DNA from: Spisula solida | Lineage: Eukaryota; Mollusca; Bivalvia; Venerida; Mactridae | Assembly (NCBI GenBank): GCA_947247005.1 | Contig: OX365949.1 | Coordinates: 17,115,130 to 17,179,129 of the forward strand | Reading direction: 5' to 3' | DNA length: 64,000 nt | Part shown: one piece after another, positions 1 to 12,930 of the stretch | Numbering within the stretch: position 1 is the first letter of the stretch | Layout: the number at the start of each line of letters is the position of its first letter | Made by a program: the position numbers and the translations under genes | Notes under the pieces: model-generated | What the model was told of the DNA's origin: nothing | The model's database searches: none | Seen by the model: only the letters and a program-made list of their open reading frames with translations

Positions 1-2278
1 CAGGACGAACATTCATGTCTTTGTTCTGCCTTTCAGTCCCAATTACAGACAATGAAAATTCGCAATTATCAGCAACAAAGGACAGTTTTATTAGTTAACT
101 GAAGAAATAGTTAAGACAGCTTTGCAAATGGTTAATTTCAACCCCAATCGGGTGGCAATTTAAAGTCAATAATCGGGATGTGAAAATATTCCGTGTACAA
201 TTTAGTTAAAACAAGATATCCGATACTATTCCCTTTGCCCGTCTTTGTACGACACAGCGCCAAAAGCTTGCCACAAACTGCTCCGATATGTTCACCGCTT
301 ATCGCCGTAACATCACCGTCTGATGGACAGTTTTTGGTGAAAATGTGTAATTTAGATACTAGTCATTTTCTTAGCCAAATGACCGATGCATTGAGACAAT
401 CTAACTTATCCTGACACCATCATTGTAGTTATACAGAATCTAATTTCGAAACCTTCTATTTTCACCTACACATGGTCGTTACAGCAACGCCTTCGGGGGC
501 ATTCGCTCTCTGATTTATACCCAAATTCGGCACTTCGTCAACGCGAAAATAGTAAATTTTAGACTCCACTGACAGGTCAAGATTGGAAAGCGAGTGGACA
601 TCACAACATTCGTGATGTTCCGGCCACAAGATCAATTTTCAACCTCTGATATCAGCACTTTGACAACCAAAATACTGGCAGTCTAAGACTGGATATGTTA
701 CTGTTGGCATTGACGTGATTCAACGTTAAATCTATCATTGTCCAGACAACAGGGAACGTCCATTATAGAGCAACATTCTCATTCGTATGTTTTAAATACC
801 ACTCCCATACAAAGACTGTCTACTCAAAGATTTTAAGGACGTAGTTATCGAGGAAATTGAAACTATCCTACACTGTCGAAGACTTGACGTGTTGTTGTAA
901 AGGATATTTTACCTCCTTCGCATTAAATTACAATAACAACAAAACATAATTATAAGTATTTATATAAATACTTATTTTTACGAGGAATCTTTTTGGACTA
1001 TGTTTTGATAATCTTGACTTCCATAATGAACATCATCAACAATGTTCAATTGAAATAGGGTACTAATTATGAAAAGAAAATAATGCCACATAACGTCAAG
1101 AACTTTTTTTATATTATAACTTGTAATAAAAAAGAGAATCCGTGAAATGGCCTACCTTAAGTATTGTATATGCATACATAAAAAGTACAATTTTGATATT
1201 ATAATAAACGCCGAAATAACATAATATGCGTAAGTACATACATACTTAAGTATATATTGTAATACTTAAATATGAAATGCATTTTAAACAGAGAAATACT
1301 GTGTAACTTTTAGTTTGGTTTCAAATCTAAAATAAATTTGGCCAACAAGATAGGAGTTTAGTAATCGTAATAAAATATAAAATTGTAATAACAGTCATAT
1401 CGATTGTAATTAAACCATTGATAAATTGTAATAAAATATTAATTGTAATAAATAGAAATTGTAATAAAATATCCATTGCTTTCACGTTTCAATGTATATA
1501 ATGATTTAATGAAATTAAGGATTTTTATGTATTACTTTAGTTATTAGGCAACACCAATTTATGAGACGAACATGTTATATTTAAAATAAACAATAATATC
1601 AAACGAATCCAGTTAAAATAATTGCTGGCACGATAATTAAAACTTAATTGACGTTGAAATGTATTTATCAAAACGTTTCGTTTAACAAAATTAGACATGA
1701 CTCGTGTTTATTGTTATGTTTGTCATGCGGTCTGTGATTTTTCTTTTTGTGTGTTCCTTTCTGTTCCTTTCTGTTCCTTTCTGTTCCTTTCTGTTCCTTT
1801 CTGTGCCTATTGTGCTCTGCTGTTTCTCTTGAGTGCAGACTTCGCTGCCCGATTTGTTGTTTTTCCAAGTTGAACAACAACACTATCAGTATGATTATTA
1901 TTTCTGTTGATACTTGTAGAAACAAAAGTACATAAAATATTCGTAGTATAAATAAAAAACAAAGCAACAGAGGAGAGACAAAGGGGGAAGATCTTAGACA
2001 AATAAAATCTAATGCATGCCTTAAACACTTCTGTAGTCGCCAATTTGACAAATAGTTTGCATGTGCCAGTCAGAATCATTTAGACAACAGCAAGTTATTT
2101 TTACTAATAACGTGGACTATCTGACATAAATGAGACTCGACAAGAAGTATTTATCTTGATACGATTTGATTGGACCTGACTACCCACGATTTGGTCGTCT
2201 CAACTGAAGCACCGTAGCTTCTCTCGAGTGTGAATTCGATACTAGCAATTTGTTCGCCTCACCATATAACAAAACACA
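1..2278. other. Gene-free AT-rich stretch left of the T-box exons
   Basis: I see no supported exon here. I looked for the missing upstream T-box exon (the segment reading roughly LWxKFHELGTEMIITKSG in Tbx20 proteins) and did not find it. Two simple repeats stand out. At 1370-1475 AATTGTAATAAA-like units recur. At 1748-1805 a 10-bp unit (ctgttccttt) is repeated about five times. Just after the second, 1800-1860 resembles a dispersed repeat also seen near 6.05, 37.4, 58.0 and 61.05 kb. Confidence 0.5.
1748..1805. repeat. 10-bp tandem repeat (ctgttccttt)n
   Basis: About five head-to-tail copies of a pyrimidine-rich 10-mer with one degenerate end copy. The open frames on both strands here are caused by the repeat and are not taken as genes. 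Confidence 0.8.
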
Positions 2279-2870
2279 TTAACAATATTGTCTGAATTCT
2301 ATGATTAATGGTACGCGATTAAGGAAAATATCGCAGGCTTCCTTCTGTAACAAATAGTCATCTTCAGCCCCATCGATAACAATACATCTTCCCAAGGCGT
2401 TCATGCCTCCGCTCAGTGCCACTTGACACAGGGGTGTGAATAAATATGTATCCATTTCTGATAGTATATGTAAAACATTAGCAAAGGAGAAATGTTTCCG
2501 AATGGTGATAGATGAAGGTAAACCCAAACCTGTTTACGTACTGCTATATATCCCGTAAACAGAAAGACCTACTTGTATTAGGTTAGTGAATGATTGATAT
2601 AAGATGTGTGAAACAGGAAACTGTTAGAACATCGATCAGTAATCGATTCCTTCAACCAAATATCTGACTCAGTGATGAGGTATGTTTTTGTGTAAAAAGA
2701 ACACATTTCAATAACAATTACCATAATGTCTTACATAACGTAGTCCTGGTTTTCTCTGCTGAAATATATCTGGAGTTTTTGATACTTACCAACTACTTGT
2801 AAGATGAGTATGTTATTATGATGTACGAGAAGGAAAAGCATAGCAACATATAAATAAGTATGTAGATCAA
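2279..2870 (-). CDS. Unidentified two-exon reading frame (3' end of a gene or a gene remnant)
   Basis: I do not recognise this protein. Two exon-like pieces on the - strand fit together: 2870-2790 and 2529-2279. The first follows a good pyrimidine tract ending in AG, has 26 open codons, and ends at a consensus donor (G|GTAAGT) in phase 1. The second follows an AG acceptor, starts in the matching phase, and runs 83 codons to a TAA at 2279. The joined peptide has mixed, protein-like composition. Its second exon contains phrases such as ALSGGMNALGRC and LLQKEACDIFLNRVP. Further upstream on the same strand (3051-3225) a frame with a hydrophobic segment also ends at a consensus donor (ATG|GTAAGT), but its phase does not join directly to 2870. 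The gene would lie opposite to Tbx20, in its intron or upstream flank. It could be a pseudogene or chance. Confidence 0.35.
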
Positions 2871-3225
2871 CTCCAGACAGGACGAGAAAAGAATTTCACC
2901 CAATGTTTCTTCGTCGAAAGGCAATTTCACCCCCTGTGCCACCATTGTCCATTGGGAACCAGTAGAGAACTGCCTAAAGTAGCTAGTTTCCTCTAGTTTG
3001 ATAAATACAGCGATAAGTTTCATTGTTTTCTCTCCAACTTGACCCACCACTTACCATATGCAATTTGGAGCTGTCATTTAGCGAATTTATGATGAAAGAA
3101 CTACCATTTTCCGTCAGTGGCTGTCCCTCGGGTACTCCAATCAAACAGCAAATCAGAGTGATTGTCCATGTTAGGTGATAAATGGAAGCGATAAATTTTG
3201 AATCTCCCGTCACATTCCAAAACAA

Positions 3226-4345
3226 ATCCGAAACGGATTTTTTGCCAATTTTGGTGCCGATTTATATGTCGTGTGGCTCTGATCCCGCTCTTTCAAGCGC
3301 TTTCAGCTTTAGCAAGCGTCTCTCCGCGGGGAATAAAAGTGTTTAAATGGCGGCTCAGATATCATGCTAATGGCAAACTGAATAGTTATTGAATGATTCG
3401 ATATCGGCGAATTATCTGCGTCTGGATTGTGTTTTCTGGCAATCTTAATTTGTTTTTATTCACAAGTTCTCATATCGCTCTATCCATCACAACACCCAGG
3501 CTCTCTAAAAGGTGGAGTACGTGTTTATAGGAACAGTTTATTGATAAATTCACTAAGAATTCGTTAGACTAAGGGGTCCCCGAGGACAGAAATGTAAGAA
3601 TATTAGATACGTTAATTATACCGTGATAATACACAGACATGTAACACCTTGCCTTGTGTCCAATGCTTAAAACATTCTTCTTCTGTTTCTTAAAGTACAG
3701 AAAACTGCAGAGTACGAGTACAGGAACTATTGTATCTGCTTCGATTTCGTCTGTCTTCTGAATTTACAATATGGCGTTTTTGTCTTATGAACTAACTGCA
3801 GCGGAAGTGTGAGACAATAGGTTGATAATATTGCAAGACTAATCCAGTCATCTATTGAGATATTTGTAAAACATTTTTGTAAAAACTGACACATCCTAGT
3901 CACTGTTTACATCATGATAAAGAAGATGCAGGGATTCTGGTTGGAAAAAGTGCTACTCATTGAAAAACATTTTTATTTCCCGGAACGTAAATGCAGACAT
4001 CATATACACTAGGAAGAACTCGTATGTACATGTACTCACCTAAACGCACCTAAAATAGTACATGTACTCTAGTTGAGAAACCATAACGTATAAAAAGTAC
4101 GCGTAAAAGAAAAAATACAACGTTTTTTCTCAAAACATAAATACAGTCCCCTTTGTATAATGTACATATATGTACATATGTCGACTACTTTAGTTTATAA
4201 CTGTTTCCAACAAGTTTTCACAATAACATTGCTGCTCCCATGTCATAAAACATTTACTCCCTGTGTTTAATTAAATAATAACTGGTCCCTTGTCTGCGTT
4301 CCGTGACAAATACTAGTAATTTTATTATTTTATTATTTATTTTAG
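3226..4345. other. Intron or 5' flank of the T-box gene
   Basis: No exon found. The segment ends in the acceptor (pyrimidine-rich tract, TTTAG at 4341-4345) of the first visible T-box exon. Confidence 0.5.
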
Positions 4346-5519
4346 ACGGATGTTCCCAACAGTGAGAGTATCTTTTACTGGTCTGGATCCGGACACCAAG
4401 TATAGCGTGTTGATGGACATTGTACCGGTGGACAACAAACGCTACAGATATGCGTACCATAGATCATCCTGGCTAGTAGCTGGAAAGGCCGACCCACCGT
4501 TACCTACAAGGTGAGCTATGTGTGCGGTATATAGATGGGTGAGCTATAGGTGTACGGTACAGGGGGGGGGGGGGGGGTCTATGTGTGCGGTATATAGATG
4601 GGTGAGCTATAGGTGTACGGCACAGGGGGGGGGGGGGGGGAGGAGATTTATGTGTACGGTACATGGAAGATCTAGGTTTACGGCACATGGGGGCGATCAT
4701 GTGTACGGTACATGGAAGGTCTAGGTGTACGGCACGGGGGATATTTATGTGTACGGTACATGGAAGATCTAGGTGTACGGCACAGGGGGGTCTATGTGTA
4801 CGGTACATGGAAGATCTAGGTGTACGACACAGGGGGGGGGGGGGGTATTTATGTGAACGGTGTACGGCACGGGGGTCTATGTGTACGGTACATGGGAGAG
4901 CTAGATATACGGCACATGCTTGAGTCTGACGATTGCTGTATATGGGGAAGCAATGTAAGAGCAATGTGTAGGAGACATGGGTTAGCTAGGGGTAGCTAGA
5001 TGTACGGTACATGGATACATAATAAGGATGTCATGTAAAATTAAGACAGCAGTTACAAACTGCCTATATACATGTATAATAATGGGTAGTAATTAATATC
5101 AATTGTAAAAGAGTATCAACTTAAAATGAAATTTGAAACAAATCATATAGTATTGTCATAGTTTAACTTTATGCAAATATTGCTATCTTTTATGAACAAA
5201 ATAAAATGTATAGAGTTTGTGTCAACAGACATTACAATGTTTTTTTGAATGCAAATAGTTTATTACAATCCGCCAAAAATAATCTTTGTAATTGCATATA
5301 CCGGTATTTATTTCAGATTTTACGTGCACCCTGATTCCCCATATTCTGGCGAACAGCTTACAAAACAGACGGTATCTTTCGAGAAGCTCAAACTTACCAA
5401 TAATATGCTTGACAAAAATAGCCAGGTTGGTAATTATAACTTCACATATAACCTGGTTCATATGTATATCTAATGTCGTAATTATATAATAATAAAAAAA
5501 ATAAAATAATGTCGTAATC

Positions 5520-5569
<50 letters not shown>

Positions 5570-5583
5570 TAATAATAATAATA

Positions 5584-5616
<33 letters not shown>

Positions 5617-8166
5617 CAAGAAACAAGACGCGATAACAAGAGCCAGTACGTGATAGGCTACGCTATACATGACATGGTCGTACTTGTATATTTTCAAAAC
5701 AATCATAATGATGTCAATAACACTGTATTTCGTTACTACATTTAGTCTTTATTTTTCAAATAGTGTACATGTTTTGTATTGTACTCATATGTGATAGTAC
5801 ATACCCATATTCCTTTTTGACATGATCCAAGAAGTTTCGAGGTATATGTCCAACACTGTTGCAACTTTAACATTGATTCCTACCACATTATGTAGTCTGA
5901 CTGAACTAAAATAGCCTTATATTCTTTAAATTATCTATTGATATCTGCGTGTATTGTCTTTAATGTCTTTAGTACTGAATAACATACACAGGATTATTAA
6001 AACTGAATTTACCAAAACGGCCAAGAAGATAATAACCGATCGGGCAAGGAAGGCAGCACTCAACATAAAAAGTAGAGCCCGAAAGTCACAACAAAGAGCA
6101 ACACACACAAATTGCTAGCCCTACATGACGAATAATGATAATAATAACGATTTGTAATTTTTAATTATTCATAAACACATTATTACGCATGCGAGTACCA
6201 TTATTATTACCCATTGCAATTATGACTACACATTGAAAGCACATGAGAACATAATTATATTTTTATTTTTGTCTTTCGTATTTCAGATAATTTTGAACTC
6301 CATGCACAAGTACCAACCTCGTATACACATCGTTAAGAAAAAAGACAGTACCCCCAATCTTCCATCTATCACCTCATTGGACGCGGAGGAATTTAAAACA
6401 TTCATTTTCCCAGAAACTACTTTCATTGCTGTCACAGCGTATCAAAATCAACTTGTAAGTTTGACTTTTTTACATTTATAATTTCGAATTTATAAACGAA
6501 ACAAAATGTACTCTCTAGTATGATATCAAAATTGTGAAATTTATAAAAAAAAATGACTTTTGACAAATCATGGTGCCATCAAAACACATTTCGAGAATCA
6601 GATTTTGAAATGGGAGATATTTTTGTTGTCGGTGACATATAAGGGTTGCCAACATTTGCAAGAAGAGCCAATATCACTATTACGAATCTCCAAATGATTG
6701 TTAAATAATATTATGGTGCATTGCAATTGGCATTGATTTAAATCACGTGACAAGTTACTATTTTGCATTTTGTTAGTGTAATAATTATTATATTAAGATA
6801 TATATGATACATGTTGAATTATGTTCTAAATCTATTACAATTCAACAACCAAAGTGAATTCCATATTTCCATGACTTAAACACATAAAAAATGAATCGGC
6901 AACTGGCAACTGGCAACTGGCAAATAAAATTCACGCATATTAAAATGGCCTCTTTACCATTCAAAACAAAATTAACACCAGTGAGCTCGTTAAGATAAAA
7001 TGACATCGAATAATATATTTTTATTTACATTTTTTTAGATTACAAAGTTGAAAATTGACAGCAACCCTTTTGCAAAGGGGTTTAGGGATTCCACCCGGTT
7101 ATCGGAGTTTGACAGTTTTTATCCATCCCGTGAAAGCATGGAGAACCTTATGCAGCAGCACACATACGCCCGGTCCCCTTTAAGGGCCTACACTGAAGCA
7201 GAAATCGAGGAATCATTAAAGCAACACAGAGAAATGTTAGCAAGAGGTAAATAAATATTACACATTCAATGCGATATTGATAGAGACGATTGCTTTATTC
7301 TGAATTGTCAAATTTAGTTTATGTTATTATTGATTGATCATTATTACACATTTTATTGATACCTAATAATCGGCGCGTGATTACTATGACTACACATGCC
7401 ATATTGTTTCCCTGCCTTGTTCTAATCAATGACATATGGAGCGCTTACTTAATTTATGTACTCTAATAATTAATTATACTATAGTAAAGAAATGCATTCT
7501 TTCGTTTTCTGTTTCAAATTAAATGCTGGTAGATTTATGTTTGAGTAGATATGTTGAATGAAGGACATGAGTCTTCAACTAAACCGGGTTATCACCAAAA
7601 TTGTGATGCTAATTATCACTGTATGAATATGTAATACCAGTATGACATTTTCACTGGCCAGGTTATGAGCATATTATCTTACACCAGACTGTTGTGGTTT
7701 ATAATGTGAACTTTGGAATAAAATACCTACTATTTTATATTCTATTGCAGAAGGCGATCCCTCAGCATTAGAGAAACAGGGCATGATGACGTCACCATGG
7801 TCAATGTGGCGTCCAATACCTTCGTCACTGTTAGGCGGAACTCCGTATCCAGCCGCCACAGAACGTTCACTGTACACGTTATATGGAGGACTTTTTGGAC
7901 TAAACAATTCAAACTTTGTGTTTCCAGCACTGGGACTGCATCCTTTCATGGCTGCTAATAATATAACTAATATGCGACTCCGAGAAGGGGTACCAGCAAG
8001 TTCAGTATATAATTCAGAAAGCAGCCAACCTGGTGCCCAGCTTCATTACCCCACGGCATTATACAGGTACCACCCATACTTAAACGCTGAAAAACTTTCC
8101 GCTCAAAAGACTACACCTACTTCATCCGAATCGTCACCAAACTCAGTGGACTCTGGGAGACCGTAA
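4346..8166 (+). CDS. Tbx20: T-box transcription factor Tbx20, 3' five coding exons (partial gene)
   Basis: DNA-binding transcription factor of the T-box family; Tbx20 proteins act in heart and neural development in animals. Five exons join in phase: 4346-4510, 5317-5425, 6287-6454, 7039-7246 and 7751-8166, all with GT/AG borders, giving about 354 residues to a TAA. Visible T-box signatures include [10 protein letters not shown] at the start, [54 protein letters not shown], and [16 protein letters not shown] at the DNA-contacting end. [20 protein letters not shown] and the segment YARSPLRAY after the T-box favour Tbx20 over Brachyury, Tbx1 or Tbx2/3. The last exon encodes a low-similarity tail rich in Ser, Pro and Tyr. 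Missing from the window: the N-terminal region and about the first 30 residues of the T-box, so the start codon lies further left. No frameshift or stop breaks the visible part. Confidence 0.93.
4511..4925. repeat. G-rich minisatellite inside a T-box intron
   Basis: Degenerate tandem units built from GTGTACGGTACATGGA and GTGTACGGCAC blocks separated by G runs (up to 17 G). The array begins at the splice donor of exon 4346-4510. The donor GTGAGCTAT at 4511 is copied inside the array at 4539 and 4602. Antisense Pro-rich open frames come from the repeat. Confidence 0.85.
5519..5613. repeat. Compound microsatellite (AAT)n(GAT)n
   Basis: About 20 AAT triplets followed by about 10 ATG/GAT triplets, in the intron between T-box exons 5317-5425 and 6287-6454. 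Poly-Tyr, poly-Ile and poly-His frames on the - strand are artefacts. Confidence 0.9.
6040..6118 (+). repeat. Fragment of a dispersed repeat (same family as 37.35 and 57.75 kb)
   Basis: Contains AAGGCAGCACTCAAC followed by an AGCCCGAAA-like block and ACACACAAATTGCTAG. It matches 37358-37430 in order with substitutions, and lies in a T-box intron. Confidence 0.5.
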
Positions 8167-11025
8167 TGAACGAGGGCGTATATTTATAAAATTTAATTAT
8201 GCGTACTAATCATTCATTGTGGATTATTATTTGTAAAATATAGAGTATCACACATTGAAAGTGCTTAGTAACTATGGAACATCTCTAGTGCATTACAGAA
8301 CTCGTGATAATTAGTAGGTGGCTTAGTATGCGCGCGAACCAAGATGGCGCACATTCGCTATGCGCACGCATCAATATGGCGCTCCAATATGGCGGAATTG
8401 TGAGCCGTTTTGGCGCTTCTGTTACAACCTTAGTGTCCGTGACGGAAAGAAGTGAATGTTTGTACATTTGTGTAGCTAACTTATGTTGCTAAAGTATTAT
8501 TGACATAATTATCGATGCAGGGAGTAAGTTCGTATAATATTGTAAATATAGGGGGAGATGCATTGGGGGAATTATCTATTTATTTGTTCATACTTACTGC
8601 TACAATACTCATATTAAATTGTTGTTTCAATTATAACGATCTAAACTTGTATGACTTGAGACAAGTCTCCTATCGCAATATTAGATTTGTTTCTAAGAGA
8701 ACAGGCATGTACATAACCACACTATTTTAGTTTTATTTACAGACCTGTGTAATTTGTTATTAATCTTTGGATGCTTTGGTGAGGGTGGTTTTGATGATTC
8801 CGAGGTTGTAGCTCAAGAGAGGGTCTCTCTATAGAGGTTACCTGGTATTATAAATCCACAATTTCCTGATGATAAGACTACACCATCAATTTGGTGAATG
8901 TTGTTGTATCATCCATCTATTATTGTGATATACAAGGAGAACTATGCTAGCCTTCATTGTTGAAAGCTATAAAGCAAAAATTGAGCACAGGTACTGATCT
9001 CAAGTTGTACAAGTTTGGACTAAAGTCAACTCTATTTAAGAGCGACTACTAGTATATGTCATGTTTTGTTAAAATAATATAATTCTGTTTTAATTTAAAA
9101 TGTATATCATTGCCAATGCGTTATTTATAGAAATTCAAGAGGAAGAGGAATTACGCACGAGTTCCTCAAACTACAATGTAACTTACTATAATTATATTAA
9201 AGCTGATCTCCTTTTTTCCTTGACCAGAGGACGTCGTTGGTGTATATGTTTGCAAGCTGCAAGCTTACATATTACATCCGTCTCGTCGCTAGCTGTTTAA
9301 ATATTCTGTTTAAGTCAGAAAACTGATGTTATATTTTTGCAAATGTCCAAAAACAATCTAGTATGTTGGTGTCTGTACCAACACAAGGGTGGCCGTGTAT
9401 ACACTTGTTATGAGCCTTCAGGAGTTTCATTCATGCATTATCTGACACCTGAAACCCTTTGAAACGTTTATTTTCAATTGTATTTTATTTCAAATGTTTT
9501 ATGTTTTATATTAAAAAAGTATTGCATTTGCATAATATGTTTTGTTGATGAGTGCGTTTAAAATGGCACGTAAGCGATGGTGGTGGTTTTCCGGCAGTCG
9601 ATTTACGATATAGTATTTGACAAAAATAAGGAATAAACAATAGTGTAGCTGTCGGAAATACCCCCAAAACAAAACCCCGACGGCTATTTGATATTTATAC
9701 TTGATGCATAATGGCCATTAAATCCATGAAGATAATCCTGGGCAAACAAAACCTCATATAGGTAATAAAGTTCGTTTACAAAATTAAATGCATTATCTGA
9801 ACTAGAAACGCTGTATAGGAGAGATCATTTTTGTAAACAAATTATATTCATATGCAAATGTGCCCAGCAGCTAGCTATTGGTGAATCGCATATTTCCTTG
9901 AGCGTTCATCCAATTGTCTGCCGGTGGGCACTTTGCATTATGTATAAGTGATCTTCCCTATTAATTTGTGAGTGAATATTTTCCGTATGTAAGAATCATG
10001 AATACAATATTAATACATTGTGAAGAAATATTTCAATACCACCGTGTAAATCTATTTGCTGGCTTACTCACAATATTTACCGTGTTATATTCCCTGATAA
10101 TATTCATAAATTGTTCCCCTTTTTATGATTCTAAAGAAACGCACCTTTATATATAGAACTTTACCTCAACATTTCGTTTTAATAGAAAAACCAAACTTAA
10201 ACGTTCATATCCCGAAAAATAACCTGGCATCCTTAATTCATTTTTAATAGTAAAACTTTTTTTGCTTTGGTCCATGAGAAAATCTGAGCTGCCATGTTTC
10301 AATGAACAGAAAAACACTTGAAGAAGTTGCGTTTCTTTCGCTGTTGAGCATATTTCAGTATATGGGATCTATGTTTTTCCTGATTAAAACATGAAAATGA
10401 TAATTTGATTATTTCTGTAAATCGTTTCTAGATTTCTCTTTTAAGTACAGGGCTTATGCTAGTATAAATCGATTATTCAGGTCAGTGATTTGTTTACATA
10501 ATATTGTGTACATAAACATCGCAATTTATTTATTAATGTCTTATTTTCATAGATATTATGTGTATTAGTATATTGCCTAGTGAATAATGCAATATTGGTT
10601 GTCACTACCCTTTTCTCCAATTAAGACAATGTTATGATAGTGCAATGTTTGTACACAAGTGACAGCCCTGAATAAACGGAAGTTATACAATCATTCAAAC
10701 TGACACAGAACAAGACTGCATTCCGTCCATTGTAAAGTTATTGTTGAAACGATACAAAATGTCGATAAAGCAATTTCATGCTGTGCTAGCGACAATTGAC
10801 AAGTGTATAAAACAATACTATTATTCAATTTCTCAAGTCAGTAAGAATATCATCACGAGTACTCACACTTTCTGCTCCAGTCTCGTCTTCACCAGCTAAC
10901 GTCTCAAACGAGATTTGACAGGAGTGCGATTGGCAATTTTGACCAGTCGATAGAAATCAACTTGACGATGGAATACAATCATTGTGTGCTAGTCATGTGT
11001 TAAATCGAATAAGAATTGTATTTAG
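8167..11025. other. 3' flank of Tbx20, no further gene seen
   Basis: Presumably includes the Tbx20 3' UTR. I cannot fix its end: an AATAAA lies near 9631 but is far from the stop. At 8325-8425 there is a GC-richer patch with three ATGGCGC/ATGGCGG motifs. The rest is AT-rich with no supported exon. Confidence 0.4.
8325..8425. promoter_or_regulatory. Cluster of YY1-like ATGGCG motifs
   Basis: AAGATGGCG at about 8341, AATATGGCG at about 8373 and AATATGGCG at about 8388 sit in a locally CpG-richer patch (also GCGCGC and GCGCACGC) about 170 bp after the Tbx20 stop. Such motifs are common at TATA-less animal promoters. No transcript start can be shown, so this is only a candidate. Confidence 0.2.
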
Positions 11026-11100
11026 TACGTGTTAATCCGTGTGAAATCTACAGGGCTAGCTTCAAAGGGACTCGGTGTTTTTGCCGCAAAACGACTGGCG
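11026..11100 (+). pseudogene. Possible fragment of a SET-domain N-terminus
   Basis: After a TATTTAG acceptor-like site, a frame reads VKSTGLASKGLGVFAAKRLA. The core SKGLGVFAAKRL resembles the first strand of SET methyltransferase domains (G-x-G-[VL]-[FI]-A). Downstream the frame turns into a low-complexity Phe/Ile/Leu-rich run, with no further SET motifs. I read it as a lone exon or decayed fragment; a chance match is possible. Confidence 0.2.
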
Positions 11101-11689
11101 TTTGTAATTTGTTTTCATTATTGTTTTTTCCATCTCTTTCTTATTTTCTTGTTTCATGTAATTTCATGCATAAAATTTATTTATTTCTCTTGTGTTTTGT
11201 TGAAAACGGCGTCACCGGATGAAAAAATAAATCATTTATTAATAAAATAATTTTGTGTCTTTATTGTGTTATTCTTGCCTTTCATAGATCACGAATCATC
11301 AGTACAGAGCAATGAAAAATATTAATTTAGATTGCACATAAAATGTAGCAAATCAGCATTAGCTTCCTCAGTTTGAATGACATGAAAGAGCCTCTGTCTG
11401 CGTCCATTTTATTCGTCACAAATACGACCGCCAAAGATGATGCCAAACGTGACCTTTCATTGACATTCGTTCAATGAATATTTACATATTAATATTGACT
11501 GTTTGATAACGACCTAATCATCTTTGAAAGCTGCAATTTTGTTTAAAATAAAAATGCTAAGACCACCCATTGGAACAGGAAAAAATGGTCTTTGTTTACT
11601 GATGGTCTCTTTACAAAGGTTCAGTATCATTGCAAATGGTCTACCGGGTGATACAATTGGTGGTCTTTGAATACAGGTTTTGTAAAATT

Positions 11690-12036
11690 GGTCCGTTTGC
11701 TAACAGGTGGTATTTAAAGACAGGTTTTGTAAAGTGATCCGTTTGTTCACAGGTGGTATTTAAAGACAGGTTTTGTAAAGTGATCCGTTTGTTCACAGGT
11801 GGTATTTAAAGACAGGTTTTGTAAAGTGATCCGTTTGTTCACAGGTGGTATTTAAAGACAGTTTTTATAAAGTGATCCGTTTGTTCACAGGTGGTATTTA
11901 AAGACAGGTTTTATAAAGTGATCCGTTTGTTCACAGGTGGTATTTAAAGACGGGTTTTATAAAGTGATCCGTTAGTCACAGGTGGTCTGTGAAGACAGGT
12001 TTTGTAAAAGTGGTCCGTTTGTTCACATGTTGTCTT
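11690..12036. repeat. 46-bp minisatellite
   Basis: About seven to eight copies of a 46-bp unit containing TGATCCGTTTGTTCACAGG, TGGTATTTAAAGACAGG and TTTTGTAAA. The spacing is exact between successive GTTCAC blocks (11745, 11791 and on). The central copies are nearly identical and the edge copies more diverged. Confidence 0.9.
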
Positions 12037-12271
12037 TATCGCAGGTTCTATTGCATCGTCAACTTTTGACATATTGCATCAAAGTTCATACCTGGCTATA
12101 TTGTGTATCGTAATTGTGCAATTACATGCACCGAAGACAATGTACGTCATATACATGATTTGCCAGGATAATGACCAGAGGTGTCGTGTTCACAAAGGCT
12201 ATGTGATCATGAGCAGGCTCAAACTTTTATTTTTAATTTGGAAAAAGAATTACCGCAAAGCTTGTTTCTCT

Positions 12272-12787
12272 CACAAGTAACTGTATCATCTATAATAAAA
12301 AGTAAACACAAACAATTATATAAAATTTATATCTTAGAAAGGTTCATAACATGGGACATGGACCACACAGTCACTGAGGTGCAGTTTGTTTTTAATAAAC
12401 ATTTCATTAATACTGGTGATATTTTGAATATGTTTACATAATGATATAAATATTTAAAAAAAACGTCCATAAATAAGAAATTAACCCATATAGAGTAGCA
12501 TTGTCCTTTCGTTTGAATGCACCTCAATGACTGACTGGATACCGTGGTATACATTTCATGGTATAACTTTTTAACTAGTTGATCAATTTCGATGGGATTT
12601 TGCATGGAGGTAGTTTTAACAATGTTGTCTATAAATGTAATAACTTTATGAAGATATCGAAAGCCAATTCTTGTTTTTGATACTATCTGACCACTTAAGT
12701 ACAAATGCACCTTTCTACGATAACATAAATTTTACAAAAAAAAACCCAAATTATTTTTACTCTTTATCAATGATACAGTTGCCTGTG
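12272..12787 (+). mobile_element. Non-autonomous hAT-like element, copy 1
   Basis: A 516-bp element with terminal inverted repeats: the left end starts CACAAGTAACTGTATCAT and the right end, read in reverse, CACAGGCAACTGTATCAT, about 30 bp in all. It is flanked by a perfect 8-bp duplication GTTTCTCT (12264-12271 and 12788-12795). The interior matches copy 2 (25573-26102) in the opposite orientation over nearly the full length. Eight-bp duplications are the mark of hAT transposons. No transposase frame is present, so it would depend on an element elsewhere. Confidence 0.85.
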
Positions 12788-12884
12788 GTTTCTCTTACTC
12801 AGAAAGCCATGTATATTGATATTTCCTTAATTTTCTAAGACAGTTAAGTAAGGTACACCGATCTGTCAATGGACAGTGAGCTTT

Positions 12885-12930
12885 TCTAGTTGAGACTGAA
12901 ACTGATCTGAAACATTCAGGATTAAAATTC
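12885..12930 (+). repeat. Fragment related to the inverted-repeat element at 43.25-43.69 kb
   Basis: The stretch TTGAGACTGAAACTGATCTG plus AACATTCAGGAT matches 43443-43480 with a few changes. Only this core is recognisable. Confidence 0.45.

Noticed and set aside
4500..4964. Pro-rich antisense frame and Gly-rich sense frames
   Set aside because: Caused by the G-rich minisatellite in a T-box intron.
12327..12710. 127-codon - strand frame
   Set aside because: Lies wholly inside the hAT-like element copy 1; the matching region of copy 2 is not open, so it is not a conserved protein.
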